Source: Acetobacteraceae bacterium
GTDB taxonomy: Bacteria; Pseudomonadota; Alphaproteobacteria; Acetobacterales; Acetobacteraceae
NCBI GenBank assembly: GCA_025360065.1
Contig: JANYCX010000050.1
Location: forward strand, 1-45,703
Length of the DNA stretch: 45,703 nucleotides
Direction: 5' to 3'
Shown here: piece after piece, positions 17,485-25,301 of the stretch
Layout of the letters: every line of letters begins with the position of its first letter
Position numbering within the stretch: the stretch's first letter is position 1
The notes under the pieces: generated by a model
Databases searched by the model: none
Seen by the model: the letters and a program-made list of their open reading frames with translations, nothing else
Told to the model about the DNA's origin: nothing
Made by a program: the position numbers and the translations under genes

Positions 17485-17591
17485 AAAAACTTTTTAGTAC
17501 TTTGTTGCATTTGGCGTGGGACTGCGGTGAGGTCCCACGCCAACGGCAACAAAGTCAGAAAGTTTTTTTGTTTCTTTTTGTTCACAAAAAG
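17483..17591. repeat. Large inverted-repeat element within the dipeptide-type operon
   Basis: An almost fully paired structure. Outer arms aaaaaaacttt (17483-17493) and aaagttttttt (17559-17569) flank actttgttgc (17499-17508) / gcaacaaagt (17546-17555). Inside that is ttggcgtgggac (17511-17522) / gtcccacgccaa (17532-17543) around a 9-nt loop. A small hairpin ctttttg-ttca-caaaaag follows at 17574-17591. In the operon's mRNA the big hairpin is followed by seven U residues just ahead of the DppC ATG. It resembles a dispersed intergenic repeat or attenuator-like terminator. Confidence 0.85.
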
Positions 17592-17608
17592 AAGACCTAC
17601 CTGCCCCG

Positions 17609-18532
17609 TCATTCCTTCCTGATCCTCGGATCAACCAACCGATACAAAATATCGATCGCCAGATTAACCAGCACAATCATCGCCGCCAACACCGTCACCA
17701 CCGCCTGCAACACCGGATAATCGCGCGACGACACCGCATCGAACGCCAGCGAGCCCATGCCCGGCCAGTTGAACACCCGCTCGATAACCAGCGCGCCGCC
17801 GATCAGCCCGCCAAATTGCAACCCGAGATAGGTCAGCAGCGGGATGGCGCAATTGGCCAGCGCGTGTTTGTAGAGCACCACCCAATCGCGTAGGCCCTTG
17901 CTGCGCGCAACCATGATATATTGCGCCGACAGGGTATCGAGCATGGCACTGCGCACCAGCCGCACATTGGATGCCGCCAAAATGATCGCCAGTGTGACCG
18001 TCGGCATCACCAGGCTCAGCGGTCCTTCCGCCCCCGATGGCGGCAACCAGCGCAAAGTAATGCCGAAAATCAGCACCAGCATCAGCGCCAGCCAAAAATT
18101 CGGCACCGACAGTCCCAATAGTGAAACGATGCGGATCACCTGATCGGCCATTCCGCCTTTTTTCACCGCGGCATGCACCCCAAGCGGGATGGCGATGATG
18201 ATCGCGAGGCCCAACCCCGACACCGCCAGCAGCAAGGTGCGCGGCAGGGCCTGGGCGACCAGCAACCCGACCGAGGTGCCACCCATGAAGCTGCGCCCCA
18301 TATCGCCGGTCAGCATGCCGCCGATAAAGCCGAGATACTGCGCGCTGAACGGCCGATCCAGGCCCAATCCCTTGCGAATGTTGATCAGATCCTGCGCGTT
18401 GATCGACCCAGCCCCCTGCGCCAGCATCACCGCCGGATCGCCGGACAGCCGCACGGCCCAGGCGACCAGCAGGGTGACCACCAGGACAACGAAAGCGGCC
18501 TGCGCCAGTCTGCGAACCAGAAAGCCGAGCAG
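17609..18532 (-). CDS. ABC transporter permease, DppB/OppB type (probable non-AUG start)
   Basis: Membrane permease of the second dipeptide-type importer. The first canonical start is a GTG at 18481, but that would cut into the first membrane helix. In-frame sequence upstream reads LLGFLVRRLAQAAFVVLVVT, the expected DppB N-terminus, and is open back to a TGA at 18550. The only candidates there are CTG at 18532 (GGTGG about 11 bases upstream) or ATT at 18541, which overlaps the TAG of the binding-protein gene. I give the CTG, yielding 307 aa, the family norm. Core features: GLDRPFSAQYLGFIGGMLTGDMG, EAA-like MVARSKGLRDWVVLYKHALAN, and terminal SRDYPVLQAVVTVLAA / IDILYRLVDPRIRK. Confidence 0.85.
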   Translation of the reverse strand: MLGFLVRRLAQAAFVVLVVTLLVAWAVRLSGDPAVMLAQGAGSINAQDLINIRKGLGLDRPFSAQYLGFIGGMLTGDMGRSFMGGTSVGLLVAQALPRTLLLAVSGLGLAIIIAIPLGVHAAVKKGGMADQVIRIVSLLGLSVPNFWLALMLVLIFGITLRWLPPSGAEGPLSLVMPTVTLAIILAASNVRLVRSAMLDTLSAQYIMVARSKGLRDWVVLYKHALANCAIPLLTYLGLQFGGLIGGALVIERVFNWPGMGSLAFDAVSSRDYPVLQAVVTVLAAMIVLVNLAIDILYRLVDPRIRKE

Positions 18533-18536
18533 TGTG

Positions 18537-20039
18537 CTAATCCACCGTCACATTGGTCAGGCGGAAGCGGTTATCCGCTGGCGGCACCAAGCCCTTGACC
18601 CGCTTGTTAACCCCGAAAATCGTGTTGAGATTGTACATCGGGATTTCCAGCGCGTGATCGGCAACGTAGTGCGCCACCCCTTGCAACAGCTTCTCGCGTT
18701 GGGCGCGGTCGGACGAAAGACGCTGATCCTCAAGCATTTTGTCGAGGGTTGGGTCCTTATCGTACGGGTTCCAACGCTCACCGCTGTGGTACAGCAAATA
18801 GGCGGTGTTGTCATAGTCGAACGTCCAGCCGCCCCAGCCGAACTGGAACATCTCGGCGGTCTTGCCGTTGGGGATGATATCGTTGGTCATGATATTCATC
18901 TCGTAGCCCTTGACCCCACCTTTCAGACCCACTGCGGTCAAATAGCCGGCCACCGCCTGCGCAACTTCGCGAAATAGCGGGTTGTTGGACTGGAAATCGA
19001 TCTGGGCCGAGGTGCCGGGCGCAATGCCGGCGGCTTTCAGCAATGCCCGGGCGCCAGCAGGGTCGAATGGCACCGGCTTCTGGTTCGGGTCAAAGCCGAA
19101 TGACAGGCTCGACTGGTTGCTCACCACCGTCTTGGCATGGCCTTGCAGGATGGTCTTGACGATGGTCTCGCGATCAACCGCCATGATCATGGCTTTGCGG
19201 ACCCGTTCATCCTTGGTGATGCCGTTGGCGGTGTTGAAGCGCAGCACGGTGACCGACGGGCCGGTGATGCTCTCGACCTTCAGCGTCGCGGTTTTCTCGA
19301 TTGCTGGCACCAGGCTGACCGGCACGTTGGTGGCGATATCGATCCGGCCGGCCTGCAATTCGGCAACCTGGGTGTCAGGCTCAACAATGAAGCGATAGAT
19401 CAGCTTGTCGAGCTTGCTGGCGCCGTCCCAGTGTTGCGCATAAGGTTCGAGGGTGAGGCTGACTTTCGGCTGGTAGTCCACCACCTTGAAGGGGCCGGTA
19501 CCGATTGGTTTGATCTTGAAGGCGTCCTTGCCGATTTCGGCGATATATTTTGGCGGTACGATCATCGCGCCATAGCCGGCGAACTTGGTCAGGATCACCG
19601 GGTCGGGGCGTTTCATCACGATATCGACGGTGAACGGATCGACGATCTCCACCGACCCAATCGCATTGTAGTTGGATTGCTGCGGTCCCTTGGCGCCGTC
19701 TGGGCCAAGCAGCCGGTCAAAGGTGAATTTCACTGCGGTGGCGTCGAACGCCTCGCCATTCTGAAAGGTCACGCCCTGGCGCAGCTTGAAGCGCATCCGC
19801 GCCCCGCCATCGAGGAATTCCCACGAAATTGCCAACGCCGGCTTGATCGCCATGTCGGCGCCGCGCTGCACCAGGCCGTCGAAGACGTTGCTGCCGATCT
19901 GGCCCCAGGAAATCAGGAAGGTGTCGATCGGGTCATAGCTCGCCGGGTCCTGCGCCTGGGCAAGCGTTAAGGTACCGGCAGCCTGAACCGGGGCGGCAAA
20001 GCCCAAAGCCAGGGCAACAAACAGCGAGCGCATACGCAT
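18537..20039 (-). CDS. ABC transporter substrate-binding protein, family 5 (second operon)
   Basis: A 500-aa periplasmic receptor with a signal peptide (MRMRSLFVALALGFAAPVQA). Family-5 landmarks occur in order: PASYDPIDTF, the signature-type stretch MRFKLRQGVTFQNGEAFDATAV, IGTGPFKVVDYQPKVSLTLE, the C-terminal lobe VRKAMIMAVDRETIV, and FQFGWGGWTFDYDNTAYLLYH. The length is typical of DppA/OppA receptors. It is the first gene of the four-gene operon (receptor, DppB, DppC, M14 peptidase). The ligand is unknown; the linked peptidase argues for a peptide-like or amide-linked compound. Confidence 0.95.
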   Translation of the reverse strand: MRMRSLFVALALGFAAPVQAAGTLTLAQAQDPASYDPIDTFLISWGQIGSNVFDGLVQRGADMAIKPALAISWEFLDGGARMRFKLRQGVTFQNGEAFDATAVKFTFDRLLGPDGAKGPQQSNYNAIGSVEIVDPFTVDIVMKRPDPVILTKFAGYGAMIVPPKYIAEIGKDAFKIKPIGTGPFKVVDYQPKVSLTLEPYAQHWDGASKLDKLIYRFIVEPDTQVAELQAGRIDIATNVPVSLVPAIEKTATLKVESITGPSVTVLRFNTANGITKDERVRKAMIMAVDRETIVKTILQGHAKTVVSNQSSLSFGFDPNQKPVPFDPAGARALLKAAGIAPGTSAQIDFQSNNPLFREVAQAVAGYLTAVGLKGGVKGYEMNIMTNDIIPNGKTAEMFQFGWGGWTFDYDNTAYLLYHSGERWNPYDKDPTLDKMLEDQRLSSDRAQREKLLQGVAHYVADHALEIPMYNLNTIFGVNKRVKGLVPPADNRFRLTNVTVD

Positions 20040-20056
20040 TATAATCCGCCTCCAAT

Positions 20057-21031
20057 CTACAGGGGTGGCTTAGCCTGGGCCAGGACGGGGGATGGCGTCA
20101 AGCGTGGTTCACCGATCAGGATGAACAGCCCGGCGCCGACGATCAGGGCCGCGCCGATCAGGACCCGAGGGTCGGGGATTTCGTGGAAGACCACAAAGCC
20201 GAGCGTTGTCGCCCAGACGATCGACAAATAGTTGAACGGCGCGACAATGGATGCCTGGGCCAGTTGCAGGCCGCGATTGACGCATAAATAGCCAATGGTG
20301 GCGACGATCCCGATGACCGTGAACATCGCGGCATCGAATGTATCGGGCATTGCCCAGCCGAGTGGGATGGCGGTCGGGATCAGCAGGGTGACAACCTGGC
20401 TCGCCACCAGCACGGCATTGGGTGTGTCACGCAGCCGACGGGTCGCAACCAGGGAGGCCGCATAAAGAAAACTGCCGGCAACCGCGATCAGCGCCGGGAG
20501 TGTCATCACTGTCTGGTCCGGTCGTAACGCCACCACAACGCCGGCAAACCCGATCAGCACCGCGCCCCAGCGCCGCCAGCCGACATGTTCACCGAGAAAC
20601 ACTGCCGACATTGCGGTGATGTAAATCGGCCCGGCGAGATAAATCACGGAAATCTCGGCGAGGCCGAGCCAGGCCAGCGCCCAGTAATACATCCCCACCT
20701 CGACCGCCGAGGTGACGCAGCGCAGCACATGCAGGCCGCGCTGATCGCTCAGCCACATGCGGCTGATATCGACCGAGCGGATCAACGGCGCGAGCAGGAC
20801 CAGCACGATCAGGCTGCGCAGGAACAAGGTTTGCCCGGCGGGGTAGGTGGTGGCGAGATATTTCGCGCTTGCATTGCTGCCAGCGAAGACCAGGCCGCCG
20901 AGCACGGTGAAGCCAATGCCGGCCAGGGCGCTTGAGATTGCGGTTTTCATTGCGACCAGCTTGGACGCGACGCACAGATGCGGCAAGCTAGGCTGGAGGG
21001 GATGAGGGTCTGCTTGATATGAACCACGCAT
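20057..21031 (-). CDS. EamA/DMT-family transporter
   Basis: A drug/metabolite-transporter-superfamily membrane protein with about ten hydrophobic helices in two EamA repeats (roughly residues 40-165 and 175-305). Landmarks: NASAKYLATTYPAGQTLFLRS after helix 1, YLAGPIYITAMSAVFLGEHVG closing the first repeat, and PFNYLSIVWATTLGFVVFHE in the second. From the ATG at 21031 (GAAGAG upstream) it is 324 aa. An alternative ATG at 20950 gives a 297-aa protein starting right at helix 1, which is equally plausible. It diverges from the O-acetylhomoserine sulfhydrylase gene, with a near-perfect palindrome between them, so an amino-acid-related efflux substrate is possible but unproven. Confidence 0.88.
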   Translation of the reverse strand: MRGSYQADPHPLQPSLPHLCVASKLVAMKTAISSALAGIGFTVLGGLVFAGSNASAKYLATTYPAGQTLFLRSLIVLVLLAPLIRSVDISRMWLSDQRGLHVLRCVTSAVEVGMYYWALAWLGLAEISVIYLAGPIYITAMSAVFLGEHVGWRRWGAVLIGFAGVVVALRPDQTVMTLPALIAVAGSFLYAASLVATRRLRDTPNAVLVASQVVTLLIPTAIPLGWAMPDTFDAAMFTVIGIVATIGYLCVNRGLQLAQASIVAPFNYLSIVWATTLGFVVFHEIPDPRVLIGAALIVGAGLFILIGEPRLTPSPVLAQAKPPL

Positions 21032-21040
21032 ACTCTTCTA

Positions 21041-21061
21041 TTCACGATCATTGATCGTGAA
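21041..21061. promoter_or_regulatory. Palindromic operator candidate between divergent genes
   Basis: Two 10-bp arms (ttcacgatca at 21041-21050 and tgatcgtgaa at 21052-21061) are exact reverse complements around a single central base. The site lies 10 bp upstream of the EamA ATG and about 65 bp upstream of metY, a position suited to controlling both. The two-fold symmetry is what a dimeric repressor would need. The cognate regulator is not in the window. Confidence 0.6.
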
Positions 21062-21127
21062 AATAAAGCTACCTTGAGATTAGACGTGGAATGGGCTTCA
21101 ATCATCCATCAAATCAGGAGGCTGCCC

Positions 21128-22417
21128 ATGTCAATCCACCCCGAGACCCTCGCGCTTCATGCCGGCTGGCGTCGCGACGAAGCCACAACGGCGGTTGCCG
21201 TGCCGATTTATCAAACCACCGCGTTCCAGTTCAACGACACCGATCACGCCGCCGGCCTGTTCGGGTTGGCACAGCTTGGGAACATCTACAGCCGCATCAT
21301 GAACCCGACGACCGATGTGCTGGAAAAGCGCATGGCCGCGTTGGAAGGTGGCGTGGCCGCCCTCGCGCTGGCATCGGGGCAATCGGCAAGCCTGTTTGCG
21401 GTGCTGAACCTTGCCCGCGCCGGCGATAACATCGTCTCGTCCACCGATCTTTACGGCGGCACCTGGAATTTGTTTGCCAACCAGTTGAAGGACATGGGCA
21501 TCGAGGCCCGCTTCGTCGATCCAGCCGATCCGGAGGCCTTTGCTCGCGCCACCGATGACCGCACCCGGGCCTATTACGCCGAAACCCTGCCCAACCCGAA
21601 ATTGCGGGTGTTCCCGATCGCCGAAATTGCCGCCATCGGCCGCCGCTTCGGCATCCCGTTGATTATGGACAACACCGCCGCCCCGTTGCTGGTGCGCCCG
21701 TTTGACCATGGCGCCGCAGTGGTGATGTATTCGGCGACCAAATATCTCGGGGGCCACGGCACCTCGATCGGCGGCATCGTCATCGATGGCGGCAATTTCG
21801 ACTGGGAGGCCAATCCCGCCCGCCAGCCGGCGCTGAACACGCCCGACCCGTCCTATCACGGGGCGGTGTGGACCCAGGCAGTGAAGCCGCTGGGGCCGAT
21901 TGCCTATATCCTGAAAATGCGAGTGACCTTGCTGCGCGACATCGGCGCCTGCATCAGCCCGTTCAATGCCTGGTTGATCCTACAGGGGATTGAAACGTTG
22001 GCGCTGCGGATGCGCGCCCATTGCGACAATGCGCTGGCGGTGACGAAGTTCCTGACCGCCCGCGCCGATGTCACCAAGGTGATCCATCCATCGACCCAGA
22101 CCGGCGCGAATGCGGCCCTGGTGACCAAGTATCTGCCCCGCGGGCAGGGCGGGTTGCTGGGCTTTGAGCTTGCAGGCGGGGTCGAAGCCGGCAAGGCCTT
22201 CATCAACAACCTCAAGCTGCTGTATCATGTCGCCAATATCGGCGATGCCCGCAGCCTGGCGATCCATCCCGCCAGCACGACGCATTCGCAGTTGAGCGCG
22301 GACGAACAGGCAGCCACCGGGGTTTCGCCGGGTTACATCCGGCTGTCGATCGGGATCGAACATATCGACGACATTCTGGCCGATATCGGCCAAGCGCTCG
22401 ACGCCGCTCGGGGCTAA
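21128..22417 (+). CDS. metY: O-acetylhomoserine sulfhydrylase (aminocarboxypropyltransferase)
   Basis: A 429-aa PLP enzyme of the Cys/Met metabolism family that makes homocysteine (or methionine) from O-acetylhomoserine and sulfide (or methanethiol). The PLP Lys lies at 205 in YSATKYLGGHGTSIGG. Other landmarks are IYQTTAFQFND (28-38), YSRIMNPTTDVLEKRMAALE and the MetY-type C-terminal LKLLYHVANIGDARSLAIHP and STTHSQL. The ATG at 21128 has a perfect AGGAGG six bases upstream, so the upstream in-frame start at 21074 is rejected. The length fits MetY rather than the shorter cystathionine gamma-synthases. It is divergent from an EamA exporter. Confidence 0.92.
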   Translation: MSIHPETLALHAGWRRDEATTAVAVPIYQTTAFQFNDTDHAAGLFGLAQLGNIYSRIMNPTTDVLEKRMAALEGGVAALALASGQSASLFAVLNLARAGDNIVSSTDLYGGTWNLFANQLKDMGIEARFVDPADPEAFARATDDRTRAYYAETLPNPKLRVFPIAEIAAIGRRFGIPLIMDNTAAPLLVRPFDHGAAVVMYSATKYLGGHGTSIGGIVIDGGNFDWEANPARQPALNTPDPSYHGAVWTQAVKPLGPIAYILKMRVTLLRDIGACISPFNAWLILQGIETLALRMRAHCDNALAVTKFLTARADVTKVIHPSTQTGANAALVTKYLPRGQGGLLGFELAGGVEAGKAFINNLKLLYHVANIGDARSLAIHPASTTHSQLSADEQAATGVSPGYIRLSIGIEHIDDILADIGQALDAARG

Positions 22418-22432
22418 ACATCCAACCGGCAC

Positions 22433-22458
22433 GCAGCGCGGCGACTACACCGCGCTGC
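22433..22458. terminator. GC-rich hairpin between converging metY and kinase genes
   Basis: A perfect 9-bp stem (gcagcgcgg / ccgcgctgc) with an 8-nt loop begins 15 bp after the metY stop, and its right half overlaps the end of the convergent kinase gene. It has no U-tract, so it is at best a weak or Rho-assisted terminator serving both transcripts. Confidence 0.4.
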
Positions 22459-24823
22459 GCTGCTCGATACGGGTCAGTAATTCGACCATTGTGAATGGCT
22501 TGCGGATGACCTCGTCAGGGTTAATCGTGTCACCTGGTTCAAAGCTGGCATGCCCGGTCATCAACAGGGCAGGTTGGGCTGGGCGCATATGGCGTGCGGT
22601 AGCAATCAGGGCGAGGCCGGTCATGCCCGGCATCACATAGTCGGTCAGCAGCAGGTCAAACCCAGGACCCCCGGCTTGGGCGTCGCGGGTAAGCACCTCG
22701 ATCGCCTTGACGGCGTTCGTGGCGGCAACCACCTGATGGCCGCGCTCGGTCAGGATTTCGCCGATGACGTCGCCAACCAGTTGATCGTCGTCGACCAGCA
22801 GAACACGCAACTTTTGGCTTGGCTTGGCTGCGAGCGTGACTGACATAGGCAGGTCATTGTAAAGCGCCTGGCCCGCCCGTGGCAGCAGCAGGAGCACCAC
22901 CGTGCCCTCGCCGGGGATGCTTTCAATCCGGACGTCGCCACCGGACTGCACCGCCAGGCTTTGAACCTGCGACAGGCCCAGCCCACTGCCGCGATCGGGC
23001 GACTTGGTGGAGAAAAACGGCTCGAACACCTGCGCCAACAGGTCGGGGGCGATGCCTGACCCGGTATCGGCGATGCGAACGGCAACATAATTCCCCGGTG
23101 CGGTAGCGGGACCGAGGGCCATATCCTCGGGGAGGCGGACCGCCGCAGTGCCGATGGTCAGCACGCCATGCGGCTCGCCATCGGTGTCCATCGCATCCCG
23201 TGCGTTGATGGCGAGATTGACCAGCGCCACTTCGAGCTGTCCGGGATCGACCATCACCGGGCCCATGCCGGGGCTGTCTGTGGCCGCGAGGGTAAGGTCG
23301 ATGCGAATGCCGCGCCCCAGCGTGCCGACCAACAAATCGTTGAGTTGGGTGATCGTGGCGTTCAGATCAACCGGTCGGGGCAACATGCGTTGCGCGCGCG
23401 AAAAGATCAGCAATTGCGCGGTCAGGCGGCGTCCGCGATCGGCGGCCAGCAATGCGCCATCGATCAGGCTGTTGATGTGGTGGCTGTCACCGCTTGTCGT
23501 CCCGAGGGCTGCGCGCCGGCGCAGCAGATCGAGCGAACCGATCACCGCAGTCAATAAATTATTGAAATGATGGGCGATGCCGCCAGCCAACTGGCCGACG
23601 ATCTGGAGCTTTTGGGCTTGGCGCAATTCCGCCTCGATCTTGCTGCGCTCGGCCATCTGTTGCTCCATCCGATGGCGACTTTGGTCAATATCATGGGTGC
23701 GTTCATGCACCTTGTTTTCCAGAGTGAGGTTCAGTTCACGCAAACTGCGGCGGTCCCCGCCAAGTGTCTCGGCCATGCGGTTGAACGCGGCGGCCAGGAC
23801 GTGAAATGCGGCCACGGCTGGGATCTTCGCCCGTGCGCCGAGGTCGCCAGCCGACCAGGATCGGGCCGCAGCGAGCAGGCTGGCCACTGGCCGGACGAAC
23901 AGGAGATAGCCGCCGATCAAGCCCAGCAGCAGTGACACCCCGAGGGCGGCGGCGATCTGGACTGTTCTGACGTCTGCCCAGCCGTCCGCTCCGGTGCCGA
24001 GCGTCGTATAGGTAACAAAAAATCTGTTGGGGTTGGGTGAATTGCCGGCGGCCTCGGTGGTCGGAATATAGGCGATCAGTTGGGGTCGGGCATCATAGCC
24101 CGGCAGATTTACCGTGCCACGTCGGCTGGCCCGGACATAGGGCAGGATTGCCGTTGACACTGGCTTGCCGACATAAACCGCCCCAGGGGTTACCGGGAAA
24201 CGCACCAGGGTCGTGCCGTCCGCATCAGCAATGCCGACACTGGCGCCGGGTGCGATGTCGCGATGGGCGAGGTGGTGATGCAACCAGTCAAGATTGAGGG
24301 TCAGCATCACAACGCCGCGCCGGGTGCTGTCGCGGAGCGGAAAGGGCAGGGCGATCGGCAAGACCGCGCCGCGCCCTGCGTTTGCCGGGATATAACCGCC
24401 GAGCGCGAAGGCGTTGGTTTGCAGGCTCTGCTGCATCAGTCCGCTATTGCGCAGGCGCCCAACATCGGTCGGCTGCGCAAGGGTGGTGCAGATCGTGTCG
24501 CCATTATCGGCAAAAATGGTCATCGAGTCGTAGCCGGGTGAGACAGTGAGGATTGCCTTCAGAAAGCTGGCACATCCAGGCTGCTGATCTTGGAGGTTGA
24601 TTGCCTGAAAACCGAAGAATTGGGCGATCACGGTGGCAAGTTGCCGCCCGCCGCCTACAATGTTGTCGATATCGGAAACATACCGCTCGGCCTGACGCAG
24701 TGCGTCGTCGCGAAACGCCCCATTTCGCCGGGCCTCTATGTCACCTGGGGTTGTTACCAGCACAACGATCATCGGAGCCGCAATGGTGATGACCATCAGC
24801 ATAAACCTGGCGAGCAGGCGCAC
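22445..24823 (-). CDS. Hybrid sensor histidine kinase with receiver domain
   Basis: A 792-aa membrane kinase. Two membrane segments (about 10-25 and 288-310) bracket a roughly 260-residue periplasmic sensor region that looks dCache/PAS-like. A HAMP-type linker (about 311-365) and coiled coil (365-410) follow. The dimerisation/H box is [15 protein letters not shown] with the phospho-acceptor His at 418; many relatives have Asp where the second His stands. The ATPase domain shows the N box ([10 protein letters not shown], 536-545), DTGSGIAP (586-593) and GSGLGLSQV (612-620). A C-terminal receiver domain (about 672-790) has the acidic pair in VDDD, phospho-acceptor Asp728 ([12 protein letters not shown]) and Lys775. 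No output regulator is adjacent, so the pathway partner is unknown. Confidence 0.93.
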   Translation of the reverse strand: MRLLARFMLMVITIAAPMIVVLVTTPGDIEARRNGAFRDDALRQAERYVSDIDNIVGGGRQLATVIAQFFGFQAINLQDQQPGCASFLKAILTVSPGYDSMTIFADNGDTICTTLAQPTDVGRLRNSGLMQQSLQTNAFALGGYIPANAGRGAVLPIALPFPLRDSTRRGVVMLTLNLDWLHHHLAHRDIAPGASVGIADADGTTLVRFPVTPGAVYVGKPVSTAILPYVRASRRGTVNLPGYDARPQLIAYIPTTEAAGNSPNPNRFFVTYTTLGTGADGWADVRTVQIAAALGVSLLLGLIGGYLLFVRPVASLLAAARSWSAGDLGARAKIPAVAAFHVLAAAFNRMAETLGGDRRSLRELNLTLENKVHERTHDIDQSRHRMEQQMAERSKIEAELRQAQKLQIVGQLAGGIAHHFNNLLTAVIGSLDLLRRRAALGTTSGDSHHINSLIDGALLAADRGRRLTAQLLIFSRAQRMLPRPVDLNATITQLNDLLVGTLGRGIRIDLTLAATDSPGMGPVMVDPGQLEVALVNLAINARDAMDTDGEPHGVLTIGTAAVRLPEDMALGPATAPGNYVAVRIADTGSGIAPDLLAQVFEPFFSTKSPDRGSGLGLSQVQSLAVQSGGDVRIESIPGEGTVVLLLLPRAGQALYNDLPMSVTLAAKPSQKLRVLLVDDDQLVGDVIGEILTERGHQVVAATNAVKAIEVLTRDAQAGGPGFDLLLTDYVMPGMTGLALIATARHMRPAQPALLMTGHASFEPGDTINPDEVIRKPFTMVELLTRIEQRSAV

Positions 24824-25004
24824 CCGGCTCGGGCTGGCCTGGGTGCCTGCTCCGGCATCGTTGTATTCCGATATGATAGCCCGCCCCCCTTATTGTTCCT
24901 GCGGCCCGATGGCAGTGGCGCAATAAAGGCGATGTTGCGGTCCGGGGAACAGTCACGTTCGCGCGAGGCGACAATTCTTGACCGAAAGCCAAACAGGGGA
25001 GGTT

Positions 25005-25088
25005 TGGTGCGAGAGGGGGGATTCGAACCCCCATGACCGAGATCGGTCGATTTTGAGTCGACTGCGTCTACCGTTCCGCCACTCTCGC
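25005..25088 (-). tRNA. tRNA-Leu (anticodon CAA)
   Basis: On the minus strand an 84-nt cloverleaf runs from GCGAGAG to CTCTCGC with discriminator A and an encoded CCA. The anticodon stem GTCGA/TCGAC holds the loop CTCAAAA, giving anticodon CAA. A short variable arm follows, then the T arm GGGGG-TTCGAAT-CCCCC. The size and long variable arm fit a class II leucine tRNA reading UUG. Confidence 0.97.
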
Positions 25089-25214
25089 ATCCATCGACAT
25101 CATACTAGGTTTGCTTAGGTTTGCCAGACCCAACATGGGTTTGCATCGTTGAACAAGTTTCGCTATATGAGCCGCCCGGCGTGTCGCTTCGGCGTCACCT
25201 GGCGGATGGCCTGA

Positions 25215-25289
25215 TCCCAGGTAGCTCAGTGGTAGAGCAAGCGGCTGTTAACCGCTCGGTCGTAGGTTCGAGTCCTACCCTGGGAGCCA
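25215..25289 (+). tRNA. tRNA-Asn (anticodon GTT)
   Basis: A 75-nt cloverleaf including an encoded CCA: acceptor arms TCCCAGG/CCTGGGA, D arm with AGCTCAGTGGTAGAGC, anticodon stem AGCGG/CCGCT with loop CTGTTAA (anticodon GTT), and T arm GTAGG-TTCGAGT-CCTAC. It lies 126 bp from the divergently oriented tRNA-Leu gene and 12 bp from the 3' end of the selO gene. Confidence 0.97.
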
Positions 25290-25301
25290 TCACCGCATTC
25301 A

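Noticed and set aside
25005-25289. tRNA pair considered as an integration site of a mobile element
   Set aside because: No integrase gene and no duplicated tRNA 3' end found in the surrounding sequence; both flanks hold ordinary chromosomal genes.
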